Positions 9,701 through 19,040 of a DNA stretch of 64,000 nucleotides are shown here, piece after piece (position 1 is the first letter of the stretch; each line of letters opens with the position of its first letter). A program made the translations under genes and the position numbers. Below the pieces are notes generated by a model. It saw only the letters and a program-made list of their open reading frames with translations, was not told the DNA's origin and made no database searches. The stretch comes from Rheinheimera mesophila (GTDB lineage Bacteria > Pseudomonadota > Gammaproteobacteria > Enterobacterales > Alteromonadaceae). Location: the NCBI RefSeq assembly GCF_000986865.1, contig NZ_LAVS01000090.1, positions 62,001-126,000 of the forward strand, written 5' to 3'.

Positions 9701-11551
9701 TTCCATCGCAAAGTTTAAGATCCAACTGACCGAACCATCAGGGCAACGCACTGCATAAGGAGTTTCACCTATCACACGTAAACCAAAGTTTTCCAGGATA
9801 GGCAACACATCAGATAAATAAATTGGATGATCTTTATGGAACAGGTTTAGGCGCACTGCTTTGCTGTCGTTACGGTCTTCCTGCGGACGATAAAACAGCA
9901 TATCAAGCCGGTGCTCGTCGTTCAGTGACTCAATTTTTTCAATGTCGACCAGCGCATCGTTAGGTAACATTTCATCTTTGTACGATGAAGGGAAAGCCGT
10001 TAAATACTTACGGGCCAGCTCACGGCCACGGGCTTCACCATAATGGCCAACCAGCGCAGCTTCCAGCTTGTCTTCCCAGGTACGGGCCGCTTCTACTAAA
10101 TTACGTTCAATTTCTTTCACATTAAACTCGATATTGTTATCGTTGATCCGAACGAAATAATGGGTACGCGCCAGCACAGACTCAGAGAAGTAGGTGGTAA
10201 ATTCCACAGCTTCGGTGCTGCCCAACGACTGGGCTAAAATCTGTTGCGTGTCTTTGCGTAGCTGAGTGTTGTAACGCTCACGTGGTACATAGACCATAGC
10301 GGAGACAAAACGGCCAAACGCGTCTTTACGCACAAAAAGGCGCGTCATATCGCGTTCCTGCATCTGCAACACGCCAGTTGACACATCCAACAGTTCATCG
10401 GAAGTAGCCTGGATCAACTCATCCCGTGGGTAAGTTTCAAGAATGTTTAACAGTGCTTTGTAAGCATGTGTCCCCGGAGCAAAACCAGACTTGGCCATCA
10501 CTTTGGCCAGCTTGTTTTTCAACAATGGAATATCTGCTGCACTGTTGTTGTACAACGAAGAGGAGTACAAACCAATAAAACGGTCTTCGCCAATGACATG
10601 GCCTTTGTCGTCAAAACGTTTAATACCGACATAATCGATATAAGCCGGGCGATGGACTCGGGACTTATTATTGGTTTTGGTCAGGATTAATAAGGACGAA
10701 CTTAATGCCTGCTTACGGGCCTGCTCAGGCAAATCAGATAACATTAAATCGCGCGAGGTTGAACGGCGCATTAAGCCTAAAGCGCTGTCGTTCACGCCTT
10801 CGATTTTATGGTCGCCTTCGACCGCTTTGATACGGTATTCACGATAACCTAACAAAGTGAAGTTATCTTTGGCCATCCAGTTTAAAAACTCAGTCGCCTG
10901 CTCTAACTCGGTTGGATTGATAGAGCCTGCCTGCTTTGGTAGATCCGCAATAACCTGCAGCAGTTTGGCTTTTGTCGGCTTCCAATCCTGAACCGCTAAC
11001 GACACATCTTCCATCACAGACTGCAGCTCAGAGGTTAACGCCTCTATGGCAACTTTGTCTGTCATGCGATCAATTTCGATATGGAATACTGTCTGTTCCG
11101 TGCTGGCTTGCTCCACAGTCCCCAGTTTAAAAAAGTCCGTGATGTCGTTTTTATCGTTACGGAGCGTTTGTAATGGGTAATGCAATAACAAGTGAGCCGT
11201 AATAGATTGACGGCTTAATGCCATCCGGACTGAGTCGACTAAAAACGGACTGTCTTTGACCACGATTTCAACAATAGTGTGTTTAGACTCCCAGCCGTGT
11301 TTGGCGATTTCCGGGTTAAAAACGCGGATTAATGCCTTGGCATCCGTATGGCCATTAAAGCTTTGCCATAAGCTCAGGGCAGCGCCATATAAGTCGCTGT
11401 CGTTGCGGCCAAACAAATCTTCATGCGACATATTGCCGTACAGAGTGTAGGCAAATTTTTCGACCAGTCCGACCTGATCTTTGACTTTAGAACGAATAAG
11501 CTTACTTACATTTTGTAGTAGTACAGAAGGTTGACCGTCTATCAGTGCCAT
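6716..11551 (-). CDS. gdhB: NAD-specific glutamate dehydrogenase, large (180 kDa) type
   Basis: A 1611-residue protein, the length of the large NAD-GDH family (Pseudomonas GdhB is about 1620). The long N-terminal half carries regulatory ACT-like regions. The catalytic part starts near residue 800 with KVARGGLRWSDRREDFRTEV, followed by VKNTVIVPVGAKGGFV. The dinucleotide region contains CVGIGDMAGDVFGNGML (around residue 985) and IGEGGNLGTTQRGRIEYA (around residue 1135). It oxidatively deaminates glutamate to 2-oxoglutarate with NAD, mainly for catabolism of glutamate and arginine-family amino acids. An AAGGA ribosome site precedes the ATG. It is monocistronic with its own terminator. The bkd operon and astE elsewhere in the window point to amino-acid catabolism as well. 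Confidence 0.96.
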   Translation of the reverse strand: MALIDGQPSVLLQNVSKLIRSKVKDQVGLVEKFAYTLYGNMSHEDLFGRNDSDLYGAALSLWQSFNGHTDAKALIRVFNPEIAKHGWESKHTIVEIVVKDSPFLVDSVRMALSRQSITAHLLLHYPLQTLRNDKNDITDFFKLGTVEQASTEQTVFHIEIDRMTDKVAIEALTSELQSVMEDVSLAVQDWKPTKAKLLQVIADLPKQAGSINPTELEQATEFLNWMAKDNFTLLGYREYRIKAVEGDHKIEGVNDSALGLMRRSTSRDLMLSDLPEQARKQALSSSLLILTKTNNKSRVHRPAYIDYVGIKRFDDKGHVIGEDRFIGLYSSSLYNNSAADIPLLKNKLAKVMAKSGFAPGTHAYKALLNILETYPRDELIQATSDELLDVSTGVLQMQERDMTRLFVRKDAFGRFVSAMVYVPRERYNTQLRKDTQQILAQSLGSTEAVEFTTYFSESVLARTHYFVRINDNNIEFNVKEIERNLVEAARTWEDKLEAALVGHYGEARGRELARKYLTAFPSSYKDEMLPNDALVDIEKIESLNDEHRLDMLFYRPQEDRNDSKAVRLNLFHKDHPIYLSDVLPILENFGLRVIGETPYAVRCPDGSVSWILNFAMEVNGTMPADFEQAQQSFQDSFAKVWKGELEDDGFNRLILGAGLTGREASLLRAFAKYKRQIGGTFSQAYVESTFGRYPLLANLLVKLFNAKFALDSHDQAEAEKLQAEILAQLENVANLDDDRIIRRFLAIIQAIVRTNYFQQAEDGSDKPYISFKVRPAMIPDMPLPLPFFEIFVYSPKVEGVHLRFGKVARGGLRWSDRREDFRTEVLGLVKAQQVKNTVIVPVGAKGGFVCKKLPETGGREAWLNEGKACYRTFIRGLLDVTDNILQGQIVPPKQVVRLDEDDPYLVVAADKGTATFSDIANSISLEYNHWLGDAFASGGSNGYDHKGMGITARGGWESVKRHFREIGIDCQTTDFTCVGIGDMAGDVFGNGMLLSKHIRLQVAFNHMHIFVDPNPDAAKTFIERERLFNLPTSTWEDFDKSLISEGGGIFLRSAKSIKLTPQMQQMLGTTATSLTPTEFIRAALMMEVDLIWNGGIGTYVKATDESHAEVGDRGSEAVRVNGKDVKAKIIGEGGNLGTTQRGRIEYATHGGRINTDFIDNVGGVDCSDNEVNIKILLNALVASGDMTLKQRNELLAAMTNDVADIVINDCYRQTQSISVSSVLGAEQMKEYTRFIHALEKDGKLNRELEFLPSDDALAERTVKGQGLTRPELAILTAYGKMVMKEWLVLPEIYENSYFKRHLFTAFPKVLQQSYAKEMETHPLKAEIIATKLANLIVNDMGANFAQRMMEETGSSIAEVAVCYTIARDLFDVETVWNKLEELDNQIPAALQIKLFHQLRRTMRRTTRWFLRHRNKALDIQQTIDFFKPAFVEISNNLQKLLAPAEAEQLAANEQAFIEQGVPADVARYLAQLSTCFSVMDIAQVADAEKNSLLLTAEIYFKLGDRLDLHWFLEQITQQPVANHWQALARASYREELDWQQRALSAVVVRGCAGACDAEAVIGSWITEHEPVLARWRQMLAEFKTTKSHEFAKFSVALRELMLLSHHCDPVK

Positions 11552-11730
11552 TTTTGTATCCTTTTTTGAAACCTCAGTCTACAAAGACCGGGTTTGCTTA
11601 CATACAGAGCGTGTCAGGTGCGAAGTTTATTGAGTATTGACGGGCTTTTCGAGCTTTATTTATGTCTTTGTGACTGGTTGTACCAGAGCAAAAATCGCTG
11701 ATTTGACAAGTTATTCACCCGCCGTAAATA

Positions 11731-11754
11731 GAAAATGGCCTAACGGCCATTTTC
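11731..11754 (-). terminator. hairpin terminator of the RND cluster
   Basis: A perfect 10-bp stem (GAAAATGGCC and complement) with a TAAC loop, 35 bases beyond the RND stop codon on the minus strand. The A/T-rich stem flanks act as the U tract in either direction. Confidence 0.75.
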
Positions 11755-11788
11755 TTGTTTAAACATGCAGTTTTCAGACAAACAAAAA

Positions 11789-14107
11789 CTAGTTATTTTT
11801 TCGCCAGAAAAAAGCCGCCAGTGCAGGTAACACCAGAACAGCACCAAGCATATTCACTAAAAACATAAAGGTCAGCAGTATGCCCATATCAACCTGGAAT
11901 TTCAGTGCTGAAAAGACCCAGGTGCTGACACCAATAGCCAACGTGATGCCGGTAAATAACACGGCACTGCCTGTCTCTTTTAATGCGGTGAAATAGGCTT
12001 GACGCAGCGGCGTGCCATCGCGCAGCAACTGGGTCATATTCGACAGAATGTAAATACCGTAATCGACCCCAATACCTACACCCAGGGCTATTACAGGTAA
12101 GGTAGAGACGGTCAAGCCAATTTCCAGCTTCGTCATCAGTGCAGTCGCCAAAACGGACACTACGTACAGCGGTACTATCACGGCCACAGTGGCTTTTACC
12201 GAACGGAAGCTGATTAAACACAACAGGATCACGGCCCCGTAGACGTACCACATCATCGGGGTTTGGGCTGCATCCACAGCTTCATTAGTCGCCGCCATAA
12301 CACCGACAGGACCTGAAGCTAATTTAAACTTCACTTCATCCGTGCTGAGTTCTGCACCCGCCTTTTTCGCAGCAGCCACCACGGTTTCAATTGTCTCAGC
12401 TTTATGGTCGTTTAAGAACAGGATCACCGGCATCACAGAGCAGTCACTGTTGAGTAAACCTGTACTGGTTTCTACTCTGCTTGACGCTTGCACCAAACTC
12501 TCTGTGGTACGTGGCAACACTTTCCACTTCATGTTGCCTTCGTTAAAGGCGGCATTAATAGATTTAGACACAGAGGCCAGCGATACCGCAGACTGCACGC
12601 CGGGTACGTTTTCCATTTGCCACTGGAACTGGTCAATCCGATTCATCACATCATGGAAGGTACAGCCGTTGGCCGGGGTTTCCACCATCACATTGATGTA
12701 ATCGACAGAAATGGCATAGCGGTCTGTGATCAGGAAAGTATCCTGGTTATAAACCGAATCTTCATGCAAAGCCGGCGCGCCTGGGTGTAAATCGCCGATT
12801 TTCAGATAAGCGCTTTGTTGCCAGCCCAGCGCAAACAACAGCGCTGTGGCAGCTAAAATGACTACCGCATACTTAGGTGTCGCGAAGGCGGACAAGCTAT
12901 ACCAGAACTTCTCAATACGCGGATGCGGCGTCTGGACTTTCTGCTTGTACTTGTCACTGAACTTAACGTAGGACATCAGCACAGGTAATAAAACCAGGTT
13001 GGTCAGGATAATAATACCTACACCTAAACTGGCGGTAATAGCCAGCTCACGAATCACACCGATCTCGATAATCAATAAGGTAATAAAACCCACAGTGTCG
13101 GATAAAAGTGCAATACCACCAGGGATCAACAGCTTACGGAAGCTGGCCTGGGCCGCAGTTTTAGCATCCATGCCCAAAGCGACGTTTTTACCTGTCGCAT
13201 TGATCATTTGAACACCATGACTGACGCCTATGGCGAATACCAGAAATGGCACCAGAATAGACATAGGGTCGATACCAAAACCCAATACGGTCAGCATGCC
13301 CATTTGCCAGATCACCGCGACTAAAGAGCAAAGGATCGGCAACAAGGTCAGCATCACGGAACCACTGAACAGATACACCATGATGGCGGTGATAACGATA
13401 GCCACAGCAAAAAACGCCAATACGCCTTTCGCACCGTCGGCCACATCACCGACCATCTTGGCAAAACCAATAATATGGACGGTCAGGTTTTCGTTCTGAT
13501 ACTGGCCTCGAACCTGTTGTTCTAACTCAGCAGCAAATTTAATGGTATCAAGCTTTTGCTGAGTATCAGGGTCAACCTCTAACAGTTGAGCTGTCACCAT
13601 GGCACAACTAAAATCGTCCGCCACCATACGACCCACAATACCGGCTTTTTCGACGTTGGCCTTCACCACGGCCAAACCTTCAGCAGTAGGCGCAAAGTCA
13701 GCCGGGATCACCGGACCACCGGCAAAACCATCTTCCACCACTTCAACAAAACGGGTGCTGGGGCTATACAGCGATTTCACCAGACTACGGTCTACCCCCG
13801 GCAGGTAATAAATCTGATCATGAATTTTTTTGAAAGACGCAAAAAAATCTGGATTAAAAATATCGCCTTTGGCATCACAAACCGACACCAGAATATTATT
13901 GGCCCCACCAAAATCTTTGGCGTGTTTCATATAGGTCTGCATGTATTCATGCTGCAACGGGATATTTTTAGTAAAAGCCGCGTCCAGTTTAATTTGGCTG
14001 GCTTTGAACAATAAAAACAAAGTAGCGAGTACAAAAAGTACGATGACAGCGATACGGTGACGGAACAATACCGTCTCACAACTGGTGACTATTCGGTTCA
14101 GACTCAT
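11789..14107 (-). CDS. MMPL/RND-superfamily transporter
   Basis: A 772-residue inner-membrane protein made of two similar halves. Each has one membrane helix, a large periplasmic domain and a block of five helices. Helix 1 is VIVLFVLATLFLLF; the first block starts near VLAFFAVAIVITAIMVYLF with IDPMSILVPFLVFAIGVSHGVQMINA. The second block holds LPVIALGVGIGVDYGIYILSNM, the GxxxDY-type helix 4 of MMPL and sterol-sensing proteins. The length fits the HpnN/MMPL-like branch rather than tripartite drug pumps of about 1030 residues. The start codon follows the YCF48 stop by one base. It closes a four-gene cluster with DUF1302, DUF1329 and YCF48 genes, which suggests transport of a lipid-like molecule between membranes. 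The substrate is unknown. Confidence 0.85.
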   Translation of the reverse strand: MSLNRIVTSCETVLFRHRIAVIVLFVLATLFLLFKASQIKLDAAFTKNIPLQHEYMQTYMKHAKDFGGANNILVSVCDAKGDIFNPDFFASFKKIHDQIYYLPGVDRSLVKSLYSPSTRFVEVVEDGFAGGPVIPADFAPTAEGLAVVKANVEKAGIVGRMVADDFSCAMVTAQLLEVDPDTQQKLDTIKFAAELEQQVRGQYQNENLTVHIIGFAKMVGDVADGAKGVLAFFAVAIVITAIMVYLFSGSVMLTLLPILCSLVAVIWQMGMLTVLGFGIDPMSILVPFLVFAIGVSHGVQMINATGKNVALGMDAKTAAQASFRKLLIPGGIALLSDTVGFITLLIIEIGVIRELAITASLGVGIIILTNLVLLPVLMSYVKFSDKYKQKVQTPHPRIEKFWYSLSAFATPKYAVVILAATALLFALGWQQSAYLKIGDLHPGAPALHEDSVYNQDTFLITDRYAISVDYINVMVETPANGCTFHDVMNRIDQFQWQMENVPGVQSAVSLASVSKSINAAFNEGNMKWKVLPRTTESLVQASSRVETSTGLLNSDCSVMPVILFLNDHKAETIETVVAAAKKAGAELSTDEVKFKLASGPVGVMAATNEAVDAAQTPMMWYVYGAVILLCLISFRSVKATVAVIVPLYVVSVLATALMTKLEIGLTVSTLPVIALGVGIGVDYGIYILSNMTQLLRDGTPLRQAYFTALKETGSAVLFTGITLAIGVSTWVFSALKFQVDMGILLTFMFLVNMLGAVLVLPALAAFFWRKNN

Positions 14108-14108
14108 G

Positions 14109-15146
14109 TTATTCCGGCTTCTTGATTGCTAAGGTTCGAATTCCAGCTTCGGTCACTAATACCAGCTGATCCTTGACTGCGACGGCATTCAAAATGGCTT
14201 TACTGTCTTGTGTTGGCACAGAGGTGAAACTGACACCATCATCCTGACTGACCAGCAAAGTGCCAGCGTTGCCGGTTAAATACAGATTGCCGGCAGCATC
14301 CGTCAGCACACTGTTCAGCGTCGCGGTTTGATTCAGTTTGATCTCCTGCCAGCTTTGCCCCAGGTCGGTGCTTCGAAACACATGTCCACGTAACCCCACC
14401 GCAATCAGACTATTTTTTGCTGTCATGGTCAGGCCAAACAATGAACCATTATAAAATTCAGGATGACGGGTCCAGCTTTTGCCAAAATCTGCACTGGTGG
14501 CAAAAAAACCTGCTTCACCAATCAGATACAGCACGTTGTTGTGCTGATAAATACGGTTAAAATGGGGAAGAACTGAGGCGCGCTCTTCCAGATAAGCCTC
14601 TGGATCTGACTCTTGCAGCTCTTTTAAATACGCCTGATCCTCGCTGCCCACCAACTCCAGATGGAACTCGTCCAGCCAGGTTTTACCACCGTCTGTGGTG
14701 CGGTAAAACATACCATAGGCACCCAAGGCTATACCGTTGTTGGCATCAGCAAACAAAATATCAAACAGCGGCTTATCGGTTTCAGGTTTAAATTGCTGCA
14801 ACTGCCAGCTTTGTCCGCCGTCTTGGGTGGCAATAATAGTGGCGTCATGTCCGACAGCCCAGCCATGTGTTTCATCAGAAAAATACACTGAAGTAAACAG
14901 GCTTTGTACCGGGGTTTGCACCTGAGTCCAGTTTGTGCTGTCTTTGCTTACTAACACATGGCCCCGATCCCCCACTGCCACATAGAGCTGATCGTTCACC
15001 CGGATTAAATCAGTCAGTACAGCTTTATCGGCCAAAGGCATCAGATACGATGGGGTTGGCGTAACTGCAGACTGTGCTTGAATGTGAGTTGTCAGCAGCA
15101 GCGCTGCGACAGAGGATAAAAGTTTAACCATCATTAGAGTTTTCAC
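14109..15146 (-). CDS. YCF48/BNR-type beta-propeller exported protein
   Basis: A 345-residue protein with a signal peptide (hydrophobic stretch LLSSVAALLLTTHIQA). It then has repeated propeller blades of the form GxxxxxTxDGGxxW: VSKDSTNWTQ, ATQDGGQSWQLQQ, YRTTDGGKTWLDEF, ATSADFGKSWTRH, FRSTDLGQSWQEI, LVSQDDGVSF. This is the YCF48/HCF136 pattern; in photosynthetic organisms the family helps assemble photosystem II, but homologues elsewhere have other, mostly unknown roles. Here it lies between DUF1329 and an RND transporter. The frame begins with GTG at 15146, and ATG codons at 15134 and 15131 are equally plausible starts. It is probably a periplasmic accessory to the transporter. Confidence 0.82.
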   Translation of the reverse strand: MKTLMMVKLLSSVAALLLTTHIQAQSAVTPTPSYLMPLADKAVLTDLIRVNDQLYVAVGDRGHVLVSKDSTNWTQVQTPVQSLFTSVYFSDETHGWAVGHDATIIATQDGGQSWQLQQFKPETDKPLFDILFADANNGIALGAYGMFYRTTDGGKTWLDEFHLELVGSEDQAYLKELQESDPEAYLEERASVLPHFNRIYQHNNVLYLIGEAGFFATSADFGKSWTRHPEFYNGSLFGLTMTAKNSLIAVGLRGHVFRSTDLGQSWQEIKLNQTATLNSVLTDAAGNLYLTGNAGTLLVSQDDGVSFTSVPTQDSKAILNAVAVKDQLVLVTEAGIRTLAIKKPE

Positions 15147-15210
15147 TCAGCATCAATTTAAAAACAAAAACGGTTGGCATCGAGCCAACCGTTTATTCGA
15201 CATTTACAGC

Positions 15211-16572
15211 TTAACGGGTACCTTCACGGCGCAGAGCCGCTGGAGTGAAGTCGTTATCTGTTAACTGCACAGAGAAGTCATACATCTTGTCTTCGTTGTC
15301 CAGACCAATCGCAATGTAGCGACGAGTGTTCAGATCGTGGAACACTTCCAGCGTACTCCAGTGTGTTGGCACCTCGTAGTAGTTCAGACCATGAGCGACA
15401 GCAACACGGTATAACTCGCCTCTGTTGTCATACAGATCTGCGACATGAATTTGCCAGCTATCCTCGTCAATAAAGAACACCCGTTTGCCATAGACATGGC
15501 TGGTACCGCTTTTCAGGTTGGCTTCCACCACCCAAACACGGTGTTTTTCCCAGCGCACATAGTCAGGGTTGATATGACCTGGTTTGATCAGATCCGCATA
15601 TTTCACGTCTTTACTATGCAGTTTGTAACTGTTGTAAGGAATAAACAGCTCTTGTTTACCCACTAACTTCCAGTCGTAACGGTTAGGAGAACCGTTAAAC
15701 ATATCAAAGTCATCGGTAGTACGCAGGCCATCAGAAGCCGTACCCGGAGCATCATAGGCTACGTTAGGCGCGCGACGTACACGGCGTTGACCTGTGTTGT
15801 AAGTCCAGGCCTGACGTGGAGTTTTTACCTGATCCATCGTCTCATGCACTAAAAGCGCAGTACCTGCCAAGCGAGCCGGAGTGGTAACAGCCTGCTTGAA
15901 ACGGAACAGAATATTTTCTTTTTGTAACGCATCGACCGTGGCGTCCGGCGCTGAATATTTGAACATGATTTGCTCATCAAAGCCGATAGTCACGTAATCC
16001 CCTGCGGCTGTAGGCGCAACCTGACCGCCGTTACGACTGGCCGCTACACCACGGAAGCGTAAGGTGTGGTTCCAAATCGCTTCCAAACCATTGGCTGGGA
16101 TCGGGAACGGAATACCAATGGCAGCATTGACAATACCATTACCGCCTTCGACCAACTCGGCAGTGCCTGCAATTTTCTTAGTTGCATCATAGACATACTG
16201 TGGGTAAGACGCAGTACGACGAGTTTGATACACATTCATTTTGTAGCTGTCAGGATAAGCTTCAAACAGCTTGATCTGACCCGGACTCAACAAACTTTTG
16301 TATTGAGCCAGGTTCGACTTGTCGATAGTAAACAGTACTTTATCGCCAGCAAACGGATCCGGGTGGTGATCACCTGGTTTATAACCAGCCGGAGCGGATT
16401 GAATACCACCTTCCCAGGCCGGAATACTGCCGTCGGCATTACCGGCTTTTTCAGCGCCTAACGGCGTCAGATCAGCACCCAAACGGGCCACTTGATCCGG
16501 AGTTAACTTCGCAATAGCTCCACAGCTCACAACAAGCGCAATAGTGGATGCAATCAGGGTGAGTTTTTTCAT
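15211..16572 (-). CDS. DUF1329 periplasmic protein
   Basis: A 453-residue protein with a signal peptide (MKKLTLIASTIALVVSCGAIA). Family hallmarks are visible: LTPLGAEKAGNADGSIPAWEGG near the N terminus, the WTYNTGQRRVRRAPN region near residue 255, and DDFDMFNGSPNRYDWKLVGKQELFIPYNSY. DUF1329 proteins are thought to have a LolA/LolB-like half-barrel fold, which would suit carrying a hydrophobic ligand across the periplasm; that is family-level knowledge, not shown here. The gene is 20 bases downstream of the DUF1302 gene and part of the same probable operon. Confidence 0.9.
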   Translation of the reverse strand: MKKLTLIASTIALVVSCGAIAKLTPDQVARLGADLTPLGAEKAGNADGSIPAWEGGIQSAPAGYKPGDHHPDPFAGDKVLFTIDKSNLAQYKSLLSPGQIKLFEAYPDSYKMNVYQTRRTASYPQYVYDATKKIAGTAELVEGGNGIVNAAIGIPFPIPANGLEAIWNHTLRFRGVAASRNGGQVAPTAAGDYVTIGFDEQIMFKYSAPDATVDALQKENILFRFKQAVTTPARLAGTALLVHETMDQVKTPRQAWTYNTGQRRVRRAPNVAYDAPGTASDGLRTTDDFDMFNGSPNRYDWKLVGKQELFIPYNSYKLHSKDVKYADLIKPGHINPDYVRWEKHRVWVVEANLKSGTSHVYGKRVFFIDEDSWQIHVADLYDNRGELYRVAVAHGLNYYEVPTHWSTLEVFHDLNTRRYIAIGLDNEDKMYDFSVQLTDNDFTPAALRREGTR

Positions 16573-16592
16573 AATGGTTCTCGCCTCGTCCC

Positions 16593-18737
16593 TTAAATAG
16601 AGTATTTAATGTTAAAAGATACAAAATCACGGTCAGCTGTATTGTTGGTTGTGCCTACACCACCCCAGAAGGCATTGTAAGATAACTCAGAAGACCAGCG
16701 GTTCAGATAGTCAAAGGCCACAGTGTAACCCACAGATTTTTTGTCTTTGGAGAACATAAACAGCGGATCTGGTGTTATGCCATTGACGTCGTGTGAAAAC
16801 ACCACACGGTGCGACATGTTGACGCCCGCAAACACGTCATTAAAGTCGGCTTTCGCTAATAACCGGTAACCCCAGGCTGAAGCCGTTGGGAATGGGTTCG
16901 TTTCAGCACCGTTAGACAAGGCTGTATGCACACCGTCCTTATTCACCAGAGGACCACCATTGATGGTACCCAACAAAGGACCACCGCTACGGTCTGTATT
17001 TGGACCATTTAAACGTAACACCGATGGATCTGGCATATCGTTGATTTTGATACCGCCCACTTCAGCTAACATAGAGAAGTTATCAGCGATCCACATAGGA
17101 CCAAACAGGTGAGTGACTGTAACTTGTGCTTGCGTGGTATCAGATAAAATATAACCCTGAGCAAATTCGCCCGGCCCTATTTTCAGACCATCGTAACGAC
17201 CAATCTGACTGATGCCTTCCAATTCAGGACGTAACCCTGCATTCGCTAACTGTTCTGGCATACCGGCATACAGAATTTCTACGTCATCAATTTGCAGAGG
17301 TTCATCCTGACGGTAGGCTAATTCACCGGCGACTGAGGTGCCATCAACCGTGGTATTAAAACTGAAGCCATAGAGCTTAATATCTTCCGGATACTGAATT
17401 AAACCTTTAGAGAATACATCCAGCTCATTGATATTGTCTTTTGTGATATTGCCCTGATTCGCCGCCAGATAGGCCAAAGACTGGATCACACCCAAAGGCT
17501 GACCAGTGGCATCAGCACCGACACGGAAATCGGACGCAATACCCGAAATCAGCGGCGTGCGGCTATGGTAATTCATATGGTAGAACGCAAATTCAGTGTC
17601 GTTCAGCTCCGGAGCGAAATACTCCAGCTTAATACCATATTGACCACCATCTTCAGGTTCAATTTCACCTGCAGCACCCGCTGGTCTTAAGGTTACTTTG
17701 GTCGAATACGCCAGCATGGCATTCACAGCCGCTGCACGTTGTGCCGCTGTTGCGCCTGGTGTTGTCAACGCCGCTAGCAGCGCAGGCGCATTTTGTGAGA
17801 TCAAATTCATTTCAGAAACTAAGAAATCCAGATCGATATCCGGGTTACCGGCAAAACCTAACTGAATATTCTGCGCATAACCGCCTTTACCGGCGAAGTC
17901 GTTGGTGGAGAAATAAGAACCCGGTACTGGCAGATAGCTGTTTTCCCACTCGTACTGATAAAACACCTCTGCAGTTAAATTCTCAGTCAGGCCTAATGAA
18001 GCCCAGGCCATACCCACAGGAATATAAGCTTCTTTTAACTCAGCGCCAGGACTACGGGCGACCCCAACGTCAATCGGCGTAATATTGATACCGTGCTGAA
18101 TAAAGGTGCTTTCACCCCAGCTCAACACCTGCTGACCAACCCGAATGGACAATGGATTGGCACCGTCATTTAACGCAAAATTGCCATAGACGTAGGCGTC
18201 CAGCAAACGAATGTCACGACAGGCCAGATCTCTGGCTTCATCGTCCGCACAAGGGTCTACTTTATTACCAGACAGCGGATTGGTATAAGCGCCTTCATCG
18301 TCCATTAAGGCTGAATCATAGAAGTAGGTGAAGCGGCCAAAAAAGCCGATGTCGTCCTTGGCAATAGACAATTCGTGTGTGCCACGGAACACTTCGGAGA
18401 ACATATCGCCGCGGTCATAATTCAGGTTGCCTGCATCACCATTGCTGGAGTAGGCGCCCGGCTGAGACCAGATTTGTGAGCTGGTGTAAATTGGATTGGT
18501 AAAAGCGCTATAACCTGTCCAGTCAAAACGCGGGTGGTTGACCTTACTGATAGTGTCCCAGTCACGGTCTTCTGCACGCCAACTGGCGCCGTAGGAGAAC
18601 GTAGAGTCAAATACCACTTCTACATCATCAAAGTTAAACGTAGCGGCCTGCGCACTGGCGGCCGACAAGGCCAATAGTGCAGAAGCAACACCCAGAGCTA
18701 AAGTACTTCTGACGAAGGCACCCGGCTTAGTATTCAT
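16593..18737 (-). CDS. DUF1302 outer-membrane barrel-like protein
   Basis: A 714-residue protein with a long signal peptide (ending near SAQAATF). The pattern is of alternating beta strands throughout. The segments FDDVEVVFDSTFSYGASWRAEDRD near the N terminus and IRVGQQVLSWGESTFIQHGINI near residue 200 are typical of DUF1302. The C terminus (DFVSFNIKYSI) looks like a final barrel strand, so an outer-membrane location is likely. It is the first gene of the cluster, has a GGGGAG ribosome site and follows a 303-bp intergenic region. It probably provides the outer-membrane end of the system whose inner-membrane part is the RND protein. Confidence 0.88.
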   Translation of the reverse strand: MNTKPGAFVRSTLALGVASALLALSAASAQAATFNFDDVEVVFDSTFSYGASWRAEDRDWDTISKVNHPRFDWTGYSAFTNPIYTSSQIWSQPGAYSSNGDAGNLNYDRGDMFSEVFRGTHELSIAKDDIGFFGRFTYFYDSALMDDEGAYTNPLSGNKVDPCADDEARDLACRDIRLLDAYVYGNFALNDGANPLSIRVGQQVLSWGESTFIQHGINITPIDVGVARSPGAELKEAYIPVGMAWASLGLTENLTAEVFYQYEWENSYLPVPGSYFSTNDFAGKGGYAQNIQLGFAGNPDIDLDFLVSEMNLISQNAPALLAALTTPGATAAQRAAAVNAMLAYSTKVTLRPAGAAGEIEPEDGGQYGIKLEYFAPELNDTEFAFYHMNYHSRTPLISGIASDFRVGADATGQPLGVIQSLAYLAANQGNITKDNINELDVFSKGLIQYPEDIKLYGFSFNTTVDGTSVAGELAYRQDEPLQIDDVEILYAGMPEQLANAGLRPELEGISQIGRYDGLKIGPGEFAQGYILSDTTQAQVTVTHLFGPMWIADNFSMLAEVGGIKINDMPDPSVLRLNGPNTDRSGGPLLGTINGGPLVNKDGVHTALSNGAETNPFPTASAWGYRLLAKADFNDVFAGVNMSHRVVFSHDVNGITPDPLFMFSKDKKSVGYTVAFDYLNRWSSELSYNAFWGGVGTTNNTADRDFVSFNIKYSI

Positions 18738-19040
18738 TCGTTATCTCCCCCCCTGTCCCTGCAGGTATTTTGTTATTTTTTATTTTGAGCTAACCAACTG
18801 CTCGGAGGTCAGCTTGTATCGAAGAAATCATTACATCATTTTGATCGGGGCGCAAGGCTTGCGATCAGTCAAATCTGTTGATTTTTATTCAGTTTTTTCC
18901 CTTTCCCCCTGCCAAACCCTGCTACTTCTGTCTGATCCGGTTTGACCAGTTGCAGGAAGATCATCTAACTAAATGAAAATAATAGCTAAAGTCGCAGATT
19001 TTGCCTGTTTTGTTTTAAGTTGGCGTTTTAAGTATTAACT
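18738..19040. other. 303-bp intergenic region upstream of the DUF1302 cluster
   Basis: This holds the promoter region of the DUF1302 cluster and the end of the pepN-DUF2835 unit. The only structure I see is an imperfect hairpin with the palindrome CGCAAG-G-CTTGCG at 18851-18863, extended by TGATC/GATCA arms. No convincing small gene or T-tailed terminator was found. Confidence 0.4.
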
